From contig NZ_VFMN01000001.1 of assembly GCF_006715055.1 (NCBI RefSeq), positions 3,100,001-3,164,000 of the forward strand: DNA of 64,000 nt, in the 5' to 3' direction. Shown piece by piece: positions 9,868 through 17,743 of this stretch. The DNA is from Lapillicoccus jejuensis. Lineage in GTDB: Bacteria > Actinomycetota > Actinomycetes > Actinomycetales > Dermatophilaceae. The first letter of the stretch is position 1. Every line of letters begins with the position of its first letter. A program made the position numbers and the translations under genes. The notes under the pieces were generated by a model that worked only from the letters and a program-made list of their open reading frames with translations, searched no databases and was not told the origin of the DNA.

Positions 9868-11274
9868 ATGAGCACGACCATGTGCGCTACCCCGCCGAGC
9901 ACCCCGCAGCCCTCCTCCGCGGACCTCCACTGGCCCGCGCCGGGCGCGGCCGCGGTGCAGGCCGCCCGCGAGCGGATCGCCTCGTCCGCCTTCCGCGAGT
10001 GCGCGGGCGGCCGGGTCGGCCTGGAGCTGGAGCTGCACCTCGTCGACCTCGTCGACCCGGGCCGCCGCCCCGGTTGGGACCGGGTCGCGGGGCTCGTCGC
10101 GCAGGTCGCGGCGGCGGGGCCCCTGCCCGGCGGCAGCCGGGTGACGACGGAGCCGGGCGGGCAGGTGGAGCTGTCCGGGCCGCCGTACGACGACGTCACC
10201 GCCGCCGTGCGCGCGCTCACCCTCGACGAGGCGCGCCTGCGCGAGGTGGCCGCCCCCCTCGGGCTGGGCCTGGCCTCGCTGGGGGCCGACCCCGCCCGGG
10301 CGCCGCGCCGGCTCAGCCCGGCGGGACGGTACGCCGCCATGGAGCAGCACTTCGAGCGCTTCTCGGTCGGCGGATCCGGGCTGGCCATGATGACCTCGAC
10401 CGCCGCCCTCCAGGTCAACCTCGACGCCGGGCCGGCGTCCGGGTGGGGTGACCGGCTCGAGCTGGTCCGTGCGCTCGTGCCGGTCCTCGTCGCGGTCTCC
10501 TCCACCTCGCCCTGGCTGGGCGGTCGCTCCAGCGGCTGGCACTCGATGCGCCAGGGCACCTGGGACGGCATCGACCACGGTCGCAGCGGCTCGGTCGGCG
10601 CCCCCGAGCGGACCGGCGTGGCCCCCGACGGACGCGGCGACCCGGCCGCCCAGTGGGCGGACTACGCGCTGCGGGGGCCGGTGATGCTCGTCGCCGCGGA
10701 GCCCCCCGGACCGTCCGGACCGACCGGCGACGTCCGCGCCGTGCGTGAGCGGGTGACCCTGGCCGACTGGCTGTCCGGCGAGGTCGACCTGGGGCGACCC
10801 GCCACCGCGGCCGACGTCGACTACCACCTGTCCACGCTGTTCCCGCCGGTGCGCCCCCGGGGGTACCTCGAGGTGCGCAGCCTCGACGCGCTGCCGGCGC
10901 GGTGGTGGCCGGCCGTCGCCGCCCTCACGGCGACCCTCGTCGACGACGCGGTCGCCGCCGACGCCGCCCGCGCGGCCACGGAGCCGGTCGCCGGCGAGTG
11001 GGAGGCCGCCGCGCGGCTGGGTCCCGGCGACGCGTCCGTGCACCGGGCCGCGCTGCGGTGCCTGGAGGTCGCGGCCGACCGCGCGCCGGCCCCGTTCGCC
11101 GACGACGTCGGCGAGCTCGCCCAGCGCTGGCGCGACGGGCACACGCTCAGCGGGGCCCTGCGCGACCGCATCGAGCGCCAGGGTCCCGTCGCCGTGCTGC
11201 TCGACGAGGCCCGCACCACCCCCGCGCCCGTCCCGGGCGCGACCACGACCCCTGCCCAGGGAGGACAGCGATGA
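9868..11274 (+). CDS. egtA: Glutamate-cysteine ligase of ergothioneine synthesis
   Basis: 468-aa ligase of the GCS2 family that joins glutamate and cysteine to gamma-glutamylcysteine, the sulfur donor used by EgtB in the mycobacterial-type pathway. [15 protein letters not shown] near the N-terminus carries the active-site glutamates, and [13 protein letters not shown] is a second family block. The ATG at 9868 is preceded by GGAAGGGG at a workable distance; the open frame further upstream is not protein-like. Its TGA overlaps the ATG of egtB. The position directly before egtB-egtC-egtD supports this role over a general glutathione-type ligase. Confidence 0.92.
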   Translation: MSTTMCATPPSTPQPSSADLHWPAPGAAAVQAARERIASSAFRECAGGRVGLELELHLVDLVDPGRRPGWDRVAGLVAQVAAAGPLPGGSRVTTEPGGQVELSGPPYDDVTAAVRALTLDEARLREVAAPLGLGLASLGADPARAPRRLSPAGRYAAMEQHFERFSVGGSGLAMMTSTAALQVNLDAGPASGWGDRLELVRALVPVLVAVSSTSPWLGGRSSGWHSMRQGTWDGIDHGRSGSVGAPERTGVAPDGRGDPAAQWADYALRGPVMLVAAEPPGPSGPTGDVRAVRERVTLADWLSGEVDLGRPATAADVDYHLSTLFPPVRPRGYLEVRSLDALPARWWPAVAALTATLVDDAVAADAARAATEPVAGEWEAAARLGPGDASVHRAALRCLEVAADRAPAPFADDVGELAQRWRDGHTLSGALRDRIERQGPVAVLLDEARTTPAPVPGATTTPAQGGQR

Positions 11275-12647
11275 CGACGCACCCATCCCGGCCGACGCCG
11301 GGCGACACGGGCCCGGCCGGCACGCCCCGCAGCCGGGTCGCCGGCGTGGCGGCCGGCCTCGAGACGGCGCGGCGACGCACCCTCGCGCTCACCGACGCCG
11401 AGGACGCCGAGCTGACCCGGCAGCACAGCCCGCTGATGAGCCCGCTCGTGTGGGACCTCGCGCACATCGGCCAGCAGGAGGACCTGTGGCTGCTGCGGCA
11501 CGGCGACGCCGGGGCCCAGGGCCTTCTGTCCGCCCACGTCGAGCGCCTGTACGACGCGTTCGAGCACGCCCGGTCCGAGCGGGTCACCCTGCCGCTGCTC
11601 ACCCCGGCGGAGTCGCGCGTCTTCGTCGCCGACGTGCGCGCGCGGGTCCTCGACGACCTCGACCGCCTCGAGGAGCGCGACGACCGCGGCGACGACGCGC
11701 TGTTCCCCCACGTCATGGTCGAGCAGCACGAGCAGCAGCACGTCGAGACCATGCTCGCCACGCACCAGCTGCGCGAGGGCGCCCCGCTGCTCGGCGTCGG
11801 TGCCGCGCTGCCGCCGGGCCGTCCGCTGCCGTCGGGCGCGACACCCGAGGGATCGGTCCTCGTGTCGGGCGGACCGTTCGTCCTCGGGGTCGACGGGGTC
11901 GACGAGCCCTGGTCGCTGGACAACGAGCGCCCGGCCCACGTCGTGGACCTGCCCTCGTTCCGGATCGGGCGCGTCCCGGTCACCAACGCCGACTGGCAGG
12001 CCTTCGTCGACGCCGGCGGGTACGACGAGCCCCGCTGGTGGTCGGAGCGGGGCTGGTCGCACCGCCGCGAGGTGGGTCTGACCGGACCGCAGTTCTGGAC
12101 CGGCGACGGCTCGCGCCGCCGTTTCGGGCTGCTCGAGCCCCTGCCGCCGGACGAGCCGGTGCAGCACGTCGACTTCTTCGAGGCCGAGGCGTTCGCCCGG
12201 TTCGCCGGGGCCCGGCTGCCCACCGAGCAGGAGTGGGAGAAGGCGTGCGCCTGGGACCCCGTCGCGCAGCGCCGGCGCCGCTGGCCCTGGGGCGACTCCG
12301 CGTGGACCCCGGCCCTGGCCAACCTCGGCGGCGAGGCGCTGCGCCCGGCGCCGGTGGGTGCCTACCCGGCGGGCGCGTCGGCGTACGGCGTCGAGCAGCT
12401 GGTCGGCGACGTCTGGGAGTGGACCTCGTCAGGGTTCGAGCCGTGGCCGGGCTTCCGCCCGATGGTCTACGCGCAGTACTCGGCGCCCTTCTTCGGTGGG
12501 GACTTCCGCGTGCTGCGCGGCGGGTCGTGGGCGGTCGGCGGCTCCTCGATCCGCCCGTCCTTCCGCAACTGGGACCTGCCGATCCGCCGGCAGATCTTCA
12601 CCGGGCTGCGGCTGGCCTGGGACGTCGACCCGGGCGAGGGTGCCTGA
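11271..12647 (+). CDS. egtB: Ergothioneine sulfoxide synthase (hercynine oxygenase)
   Basis: 458-aa non-haem iron enzyme that couples hercynine to gamma-glutamylcysteine with O2. N-terminal DinB-like domain, then a C-terminal FGE-sulfatase domain from about residue 200 ([36 protein letters not shown]). The iron-binding histidines are visible as H65 ([10 protein letters not shown]) and H153/H157 in EQHEQQHVE. The final block [17 protein letters not shown] is typical of the family. The ATG overlaps the TGA of egtA (ATGA). Central gene of the coupled egtABCD operon. Confidence 0.95.
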   Translation: MTTHPSRPTPGDTGPAGTPRSRVAGVAAGLETARRRTLALTDAEDAELTRQHSPLMSPLVWDLAHIGQQEDLWLLRHGDAGAQGLLSAHVERLYDAFEHARSERVTLPLLTPAESRVFVADVRARVLDDLDRLEERDDRGDDALFPHVMVEQHEQQHVETMLATHQLREGAPLLGVGAALPPGRPLPSGATPEGSVLVSGGPFVLGVDGVDEPWSLDNERPAHVVDLPSFRIGRVPVTNADWQAFVDAGGYDEPRWWSERGWSHRREVGLTGPQFWTGDGSRRRFGLLEPLPPDEPVQHVDFFEAEAFARFAGARLPTEQEWEKACAWDPVAQRRRRWPWGDSAWTPALANLGGEALRPAPVGAYPAGASAYGVEQLVGDVWEWTSSGFEPWPGFRPMVYAQYSAPFFGGDFRVLRGGSWAVGGSSIRPSFRNWDLPIRRQIFTGLRLAWDVDPGEGA

Positions 12648-12649
12648 GG

Positions 12650-13369
12650 ATGTGCCGCCACCTCGCGTGGGTGGGGGAGCCCCGCTCCCTCGCCGACCTG
12701 GTCCTGCGCCCCGAGCACGGGTTGCTGCGCCAGTCGTACCAGCCGCGGCGCCAGAGCCGGGGGCTGGTCAACGCCGACGGGTGGGGCGTGGGGTTCTGGT
12801 CGGCGGACGCACCGGACCCGGCCGTCCCGGTGCGCTGGCGCTCCTCCCGGCCGCTCTGGGGGGACACCGCGTTCGGCGCCGTCGCCCCCGTGCTGCGGTC
12901 GGGCGCGGTGCTCGCCGCCGTGCGCTCCGCCACCGTGGGGATGCCGCTCGACGAGACCGCGTGCGCGCCCTTCACCGACGGCCGCTGGCTCGTCTCGCAC
13001 AACGGCAGCCTCGACCGCACCGTGCTGCCCGCGCGGCACGAGGCGGAGTCCGCCTGCGACGCGGCCCTGCTCGCCGCCCACGTCCTCGCCCTCGGTGACG
13101 ACCTCGGCGGGCCCGCGCTCGCCCGGCGGGTGCGCGAGGTCGCCGCGCTCGACCCGGGGGCACGCCTGTCGCTCCTGCTGACCGACGGCACCCGGGTGCT
13201 CGCCGTGACCTGGGGCGACGGCCTCTCCTACCGACGGACCGCCGACGGCCTCGTGGTCGCCAGCGAGCCGTGGGACGACGACCCGGCGTGGGTCGACGTG
13301 CCCGACCACCACCTGCTCGAGGCGACCCGCGACGCGGTCGCCGTGACCGCGATCGAGGACCACCCGTGA
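12650..13369 (+). CDS. egtC: Gamma-glutamyl hercynylcysteine S-oxide hydrolase
   Basis: 239-aa class II (Ntn) glutamine-amidotransferase-type hydrolase that removes glutamate from the EgtB product. It begins MCRHLAWVG, so Cys2 becomes the N-terminal nucleophile after methionine removal. Other catalytic-fold motifs are NADGWGVGFW and SHNGSLD. The ATG lies two bases after the egtB stop with a TGAGG run at the junction. The TGA overlaps the GTG of egtD. Length is usual for EgtC. Confidence 0.94.
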   Translation: MCRHLAWVGEPRSLADLVLRPEHGLLRQSYQPRRQSRGLVNADGWGVGFWSADAPDPAVPVRWRSSRPLWGDTAFGAVAPVLRSGAVLAAVRSATVGMPLDETACAPFTDGRWLVSHNGSLDRTVLPARHEAESACDAALLAAHVLALGDDLGGPALARRVREVAALDPGARLSLLLTDGTRVLAVTWGDGLSYRRTADGLVVASEPWDDDPAWVDVPDHHLLEATRDAVAVTAIEDHP

Positions 13370-14343
13370 CCCAGACCGCCCCCGCCGTCCACCTCGACCC
13401 GCAGGACCTCGCGCGCCAGATGGCCGTCGACGTCCGCGCCGGTCTGACGGCGACGCCCAAGGTGCTGCCGCCCAAGTACTTCTACGACGGCCGCGGCAGC
13501 GAGCTGTTCGACGAGATCACCCGGCTCCCCGAGTACTACCCGACCCGGGCGGAGTGGGCGATCCTCCAGGAGCACGCCGACGACGTGGCCTCGGTGACCG
13601 GCGCCCCCACCCTCGTCGAGCTCGGGTCCGGCACCTCGGAGAAGACCCGGCTGCTGCTCCAGGCCCTCACCCGCGGCGGCATCCTCGAGCGCTTCGTCCC
13701 CTTCGACGTCGACCCGGTCGTCCTGCGGGAGGCGGCCGAGGCCGTCACCGCCGAGCTCCCGGGGCTGGTCGTCGCCCCCGAGGTCGGGGACTTCGAGAAG
13801 CACCTGCGCGAGGTGCCCCGCCGCCCGGGGCAGCTGGTGGCCTTCCTCGGCTCGACCATCGGCAACCTCGACCCGGGCCAGCGGGCGGTCTTCCTCGCCG
13901 ACGTGCGCAGCCTGCTCGGTGACCACGGCTGGCTCCTGCTCGGCACCGACCTGGTCAAGGCCCCGGAGCGGCTCGAGGCGGCGTACGACGACGCGCAGGG
14001 CGTCACCGCGGAGTTCAACCGCAACGTGCTGCGGGTCATCAACCGCAGCCTGGGGGCCGACTTCGACGTGGACGCGTTCGTCCACCGCGCCGTGTGGGAC
14101 CCGCGCCACTCATGGGTCGAGATGCGGTTGGTGTCGCAGCGCGAGCAGGTCGTGCGGCTGCGCGACCTCGACCTCGAGGTGCCCTTCGCCGCGGGGGAGG
14201 AGATGCGCACCGAGATCTCGACGAAGTTCACCCGCGAGGGCGTCACCGAGGAGCTGGCCGCCGCCGGCCTCGGGGTGACCCACTGGTGGACCGACCCCGC
14301 CGGCGACGTCGCCCTGTCGCTCTCGAGGCCGCTGCCCTCCTGA
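13366..14343 (+). CDS. egtD: L-histidine N-alpha-methyltransferase
   Basis: 325-aa SAM-dependent enzyme that trimethylates histidine to hercynine, the committed step of ergothioneine synthesis. Recognisable blocks: LPPKYFYDGRGSELFDEIT, LPEYYPTRAE, the SAM site VELGSGTSEKT, and FLGSTIGNLDP. E283 and S285 in TEISTKF match the histidine-binding pair known from the mycobacterial enzyme. The GTG start overlaps the egtC stop. The operon ends here at a compact hairpin; no egtE (PLP-dependent lyase for the last step) follows. Confidence 0.95.
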   Translation: MTQTAPAVHLDPQDLARQMAVDVRAGLTATPKVLPPKYFYDGRGSELFDEITRLPEYYPTRAEWAILQEHADDVASVTGAPTLVELGSGTSEKTRLLLQALTRGGILERFVPFDVDPVVLREAAEAVTAELPGLVVAPEVGDFEKHLREVPRRPGQLVAFLGSTIGNLDPGQRAVFLADVRSLLGDHGWLLLGTDLVKAPERLEAAYDDAQGVTAEFNRNVLRVINRSLGADFDVDAFVHRAVWDPRHSWVEMRLVSQREQVVRLRDLDLEVPFAAGEEMRTEISTKFTREGVTEELAAAGLGVTHWWTDPAGDVALSLSRPLPS

Positions 14344-14346
14344 GGG

Positions 14347-14364
14347 CCGGGGCGTCAGCCCCGG
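14347..14364. terminator. Hairpin between convergent egtD and chorismate mutase genes
   Basis: CCGGGGC (14347-14353), loop GTCA, GCCCCGG (14358-14364): a perfect 7-bp stem. It overlaps the stop codon of the minus-strand gene, so the two operons share one small bidirectional terminator. Confidence 0.6.
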
Positions 14365-14705
14365 GTGGCGTCGGCGATCGCCTCGTGGTGCCGGATGACC
14401 TCGGCGACGACGAAGGCGAGGAACTTCTCGGCGAAGACCGGGTCCAGCCCCGAGTCGAGGGCGAGGTCGCGCAGCCGCTCGATCTGCTGCTCCTCGCGAC
14501 CCGGGTCCGCCGGCGGCAGGCCCTCCTCGGCCTTGAGGATGCCGACCTTCTGGGTGGCCTTGAACCGCTCGGCCAGGAGGTGGATGAGGGCCGCGTCGAT
14601 GTTGTCGATGCTGCGGCGCAGCGCCGCCAGCTCCGGCGGGACGTCGCGCCGGACGCCGGGTCGGGCAGGGCGTGCCTGGGTGGGGGTCGCGTCGGGATCG
14701 GCCAC
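14355..14705 (-). CDS. Chorismate mutase, AroQ type
   Basis: 116-aa all-helical chorismate mutase (chorismate to prephenate; phenylalanine/tyrosine synthesis). It has the typical first helix ELAALRRSIDNIDAALIHLL, the catalytic region AERFKATQKVGILKAEEGL, and a third helix ending in VAEVIRHHEA. The N-terminal 25 residues are a Pro/Arg-rich extension. The GTG start has a TAGCCT box ending seven bases upstream, so it is probably leaderless. No signal peptide, so a cytosolic enzyme rather than the secreted mycobacterial type. Confidence 0.9.
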   Translation of the reverse strand: MADPDATPTQARPARPGVRRDVPPELAALRRSIDNIDAALIHLLAERFKATQKVGILKAEEGLPPADPGREEQQIERLRDLALDSGLDPVFAEKFLAFVVAEVIRHHEAIADATRG

Positions 14706-14711
14706 GCGACC

Positions 14712-14717
14712 AGGCTA
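14712..14717 (-). promoter_or_regulatory. -10 box TAGCCT, leaderless promoter for chorismate mutase
   Basis: On the minus strand TAGCCT ends seven bases before the GTG at 14705, giving a transcription start at the start codon. Confidence 0.45.
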
Positions 14718-14793
14718 GTTCGCCGGGTGGGCGTCGGGCCGTACGTCTCGCAGCCCGGACCCGGCGTTCGCGGGACGACCCGCCGCCCTGCGG

Positions 14794-15210
14794 TCAGGCC
14801 GAGCGGGCGGCGATCTCGTCGAGGAAGTCGAGGGTGAGGGACAGGTCGTGCGGCTTGATCCAGACCTGCTCGGCGCCCGCCTCGAGCAGGGGTCGCTCGC
14901 CCCCGGGCGGACCCGCGGTGAGGATGACGACCGGGATCCCGCTCGTGGCGGGGTCGGACCGGAGGGCCGCGAGGCCGTCCGATCCCGTGCCGTCGGGCAG
15001 CCGCATGTCGAGCAGCACGAGGTCCGGGTGCTCGGTGCGGGCCAGCACGAGGCCGGCGTCGAGGCGGGCCGCGGTGAGGAAGCGCCACTGCGGGCGCAGC
15101 TCGAGCAGCGAGCGCATCACGCTGACGCTCGCCGGGTGGTCCTCGACGTAGAGCAGGGTCGGGCGCGGGTGCGCGCCACCGTCCAGCCCGCTCGTGGTGA
15201 CCTCACCCAT
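14794..15210 (-). CDS. Stand-alone response regulator receiver protein
   Basis: 138-aa single receiver domain with no output domain. Phospho-acceptor D68 in DLVLLDMRLPDG, acidic pair in LLYVEDHP, and conserved K119 in VWIKP are present. The ATG at 15210 lies eight bases before the end of the upstream hybrid kinase gene, so the two are co-translated. Its sequence resembles the receiver at the end of that kinase, suggesting duplication and a phosphorelay in which this protein is a diffusible receiver. The final target is not visible. Confidence 0.88.
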   Translation of the reverse strand: MGEVTTSGLDGGAHPRPTLLYVEDHPASVSVMRSLLELRPQWRFLTAARLDAGLVLARTEHPDLVLLDMRLPDGTGSDGLAALRSDPATSGIPVVILTAGPPGGERPLLEAGAEQVWIKPHDLSLTLDFLDEIAARSA

Positions 15211-17650
15211 CGACGTCCTGCGCGCTCGTCGCGGCCCGCTCCGCCCCCGCCCGCACCGACGTCACCGCCGGCGCCACCGCCGGCGCCACCGCAGGCGCCC
15301 CCGCGTCGGCCCCGTCCGCGGCGTACCGGTCCAGGAGCCCGAACACGCGGGCGATGTCGAGCGGCTTGGTGAGGTAGCCGTCCGCGCCGGCCTCGGTGAG
15401 GCGGTCGACCTGGTGCTGGTTGGCGTCGGCGCTGACGACGACGACGTGCAGGTGCGCCGTGCGGGGGTCGGCGCGCAGCCGCCGCAGGACGTCCAGACCG
15501 TTGATGTCGGGCAGGTGCAGGTCGAGGAGCACCAGGTCCGGCGGGGCCGCGGTCGCCAGCTCGAGCCCGAGGCCCCCGTGCCCGGCGTGGACCAGGCTCC
15601 ATCCCGGGCGCCGGTCGACGAGCGCCTGCATGAGCCGCACGTTCGGGAGGTTGTCCTCGACGTAGAGCAGGGTGGAGGACCGGTGGGTCGCGGGCGCCTC
15701 GCCGACCTCGGCTTCCTGCGTGTCGGCGACCACGGGCACCGTCTCGACGGGGAGGACGACCGTGAAGGTGCTCCCCACGCCGCGCTCGGAGACCACGTCG
15801 AGCCGCCCGCCCATGATCGCGGCGAGCCGCTGCGTCAGCGCCAGACCGATGCCCGTGCCCTCGATCTCGGTCGCCTCCTGCCCCAGCCGGTCGAAGGGGG
15901 TGAAGAGACGGGCCTGGGCCGCCTCGCCGATGCCGATCCCGGTGTCGGCCACCGCGATGGCGACGTGCCCGTCGTCGACCGCGGTGCAGCTGATCCGGGC
16001 GGTGCCGTGGGGGCGGTTGTACTTGATGGCGTTGGACAGCAGGTTGAGCAGCACCTGCCGGAGCCGGCGGCGGTCCGCGCGCACGACGTCGCCGCCGTCG
16101 CCGGACGGGGGAACGACCTCGACGGTCACGCCGTGGTCGGCCGCCATCGGGGTGAGCAGGGCGACGGCCTCGTCGATGATCTCGGCCGCGAGGACCGGCT
16201 CGATCGAGACCTCGAGCTGGTCGGTCTCGATCCGGGAGATGTCGAGGATGTCGTCGATCATCCCCAGGAGGTGGCGACCCCCGGAGAGGATGTGGGTGAC
16301 CGCCTCGTCCTGCGCGGTGCTGAGGGCGCCGAGCTTGAGCAGCTGACCGAAGCCGATGACGGCGTTGAGCGGGGTCCGCAGCTCGTGGCTCATCCGGGAG
16401 AGGAACTCGCTCTTGGCGAGGTTGGCCCGCTCGGCCTCGGCCTTGGCCGACATCACGGCGGCGGCCGCGTGCTGGCGGGCGGTGACGTCCTCGACGGTGC
16501 TGGCGACGAGGTTGGTGCCGATGGGGTTGCTCTGCAGGCGCAGCCAGCGCACCCCGTGGTCGTGGTCGACCAGCCGCAGCTCGATCCGGGCCGACCGACC
16601 CGCGGCGACCGGTCCCCAGTACTCGGCGTCGAACCGTTCGCGGTCCTCGGGGTGGACCCGGTCGACCAGGGAGCGCACGTCGGTGCTGCCGTCGACGGAC
16701 TCGTGCCCGACGATCCTCAGGTACTCGGTGTTGGCGTAGAGGAACCGCGGCGGGTCGATCTCGCGCAGGTTGACCCCCACGCTGAGCCCCTCGGACAGCT
16801 GCCGGAAGAGCTGCTCGCTCGCGCGGAGCTCCTCCGCGGCGAGCGAGCGCGCGGTGACGTCCTCGAAGATGCCGGTGATGCGTCGTACGCCGCCCTGCTC
16901 GCCGGCGACCGGGGTGAGGGTCGCGTGCACGAGCCGGGTGCCCTCGGGGGTCTCGACCCGCACCTCCTGCTCGACGGGGGTGCCGGCGGCGAGTCGGCTC
17001 AGGGCCTCGCGCGACGCCTCCGGGTCGGTGGGGAGCAGCGCACTGAGCGCGTCCGCGCCGTCACCGGGGCTGCCGGCCCGGGCGAAGAGGCGCCGGTAGG
17101 CGGCGTTGACGTAGGCGTCACCGGCGTCGGAACCGTCCACGGGGAGCAGCGCGATGCCGAGGGGGGCGTCGGTGAAGGCGGCCCGCCACTGGCGGTCCAG
17201 CGCCCGCTGGTCCTGCGCCATCGCCTTGCTCTGGATGCTCACCTCGAGCCGGCTGCGGGCGATACCGATGAACAGCGCGCCCCCGATGGCCTGCGCGAGG
17301 TGCGGCACGACCATGGTCACGAGCTGGGCGGTCACGCTGTTGTCGGCGCGGGAGTGCTCCATCGTGCCGCCGAGGAGCTCCGGCACGAAGCTGTCCACCG
17401 CGATCGAGGCGTGGGTGACGGCGCACCCGATGAAGAAGGCGGCCGCACCCCACCGTGCCACCGAGATGAGGCGGCCACCGTTCTGGGCCAGCCCGGCGAG
17501 CCGGGGCACGATGACCACGGCGATGACGAGGTACTGCGTCATCACGACGAGGGCGAGGACCCCGATCAGAGCGTGCACACGGTCACCCCGGTTGGCTGGT
17601 GTCGCACGAGGGTGAGGACGAGGGGCCCCGACCCGCCGTGGAGGCGGCAC
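15203..17650 (-). CDS. Hybrid sensor histidine kinase with N-terminal three-helix membrane domain
   Basis: 815-aa kinase. Order: about 24 basic residues, three membrane segments (about 27-53, 67-84, 108-131), two PAS domains, HisKA with phospho-acceptor H422 in SHELRTPLN, HATPase, and a C-terminal receiver with D710. Membrane helix 2 reads AAFFIGCAVTHASIAVD, putting C76 and H80 in a C-x3-H spacing like the copper site of ethylene receptors; this is a resemblance, not proof. The GTG at 17650 has GGGAG eight bases upstream; a later GTG at 17578 would still keep all helices. It overlaps the stand-alone receiver gene by eight bases. Signal unknown. Confidence 0.9.
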   Translation of the reverse strand: MPPPRRVGAPRPHPRATPANRGDRVHALIGVLALVVMTQYLVIAVVIVPRLAGLAQNGGRLISVARWGAAAFFIGCAVTHASIAVDSFVPELLGGTMEHSRADNSVTAQLVTMVVPHLAQAIGGALFIGIARSRLEVSIQSKAMAQDQRALDRQWRAAFTDAPLGIALLPVDGSDAGDAYVNAAYRRLFARAGSPGDGADALSALLPTDPEASREALSRLAAGTPVEQEVRVETPEGTRLVHATLTPVAGEQGGVRRITGIFEDVTARSLAAEELRASEQLFRQLSEGLSVGVNLREIDPPRFLYANTEYLRIVGHESVDGSTDVRSLVDRVHPEDRERFDAEYWGPVAAGRSARIELRLVDHDHGVRWLRLQSNPIGTNLVASTVEDVTARQHAAAAVMSAKAEAERANLAKSEFLSRMSHELRTPLNAVIGFGQLLKLGALSTAQDEAVTHILSGGRHLLGMIDDILDISRIETDQLEVSIEPVLAAEIIDEAVALLTPMAADHGVTVEVVPPSGDGGDVVRADRRRLRQVLLNLLSNAIKYNRPHGTARISCTAVDDGHVAIAVADTGIGIGEAAQARLFTPFDRLGQEATEIEGTGIGLALTQRLAAIMGGRLDVVSERGVGSTFTVVLPVETVPVVADTQEAEVGEAPATHRSSTLLYVEDNLPNVRLMQALVDRRPGWSLVHAGHGGLGLELATAAPPDLVLLDLHLPDINGLDVLRRLRADPRTAHLHVVVVSADANQHQVDRLTEAGADGYLTKPLDIARVFGLLDRYAADGADAGAPAVAPAVAPAVTSVRAGAERAATSAQDVDG

Positions 17651-17706
17651 ACGGCCGTCTCCCGCCCGAGCATAGTGTCGCTCGTGTCCCGGATGTCAGC
17701 ACTTGT

Positions 17707-17740
17707 CACCCACCCCGACCGCGGACGGCCGGGGTGGGTG
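17707..17740 (-). terminator. Terminator hairpin of the ggt gene
   Basis: Perfect 11-bp arms 17707-17717 and 17730-17740 around a 12-base loop that can itself form CCG/CGG. It begins four bases beyond the ggt stop codon on the minus strand. Confidence 0.75.
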
Positions 17741-17743
17741 GGG

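Noticed and set aside
17578-17650. GTG 17578 as the kinase start
   Set aside because: It would place the protein start exactly at the first membrane helix, but GTG 17650 has GGGAG at a normal distance and gives a basic cytoplasmic start.
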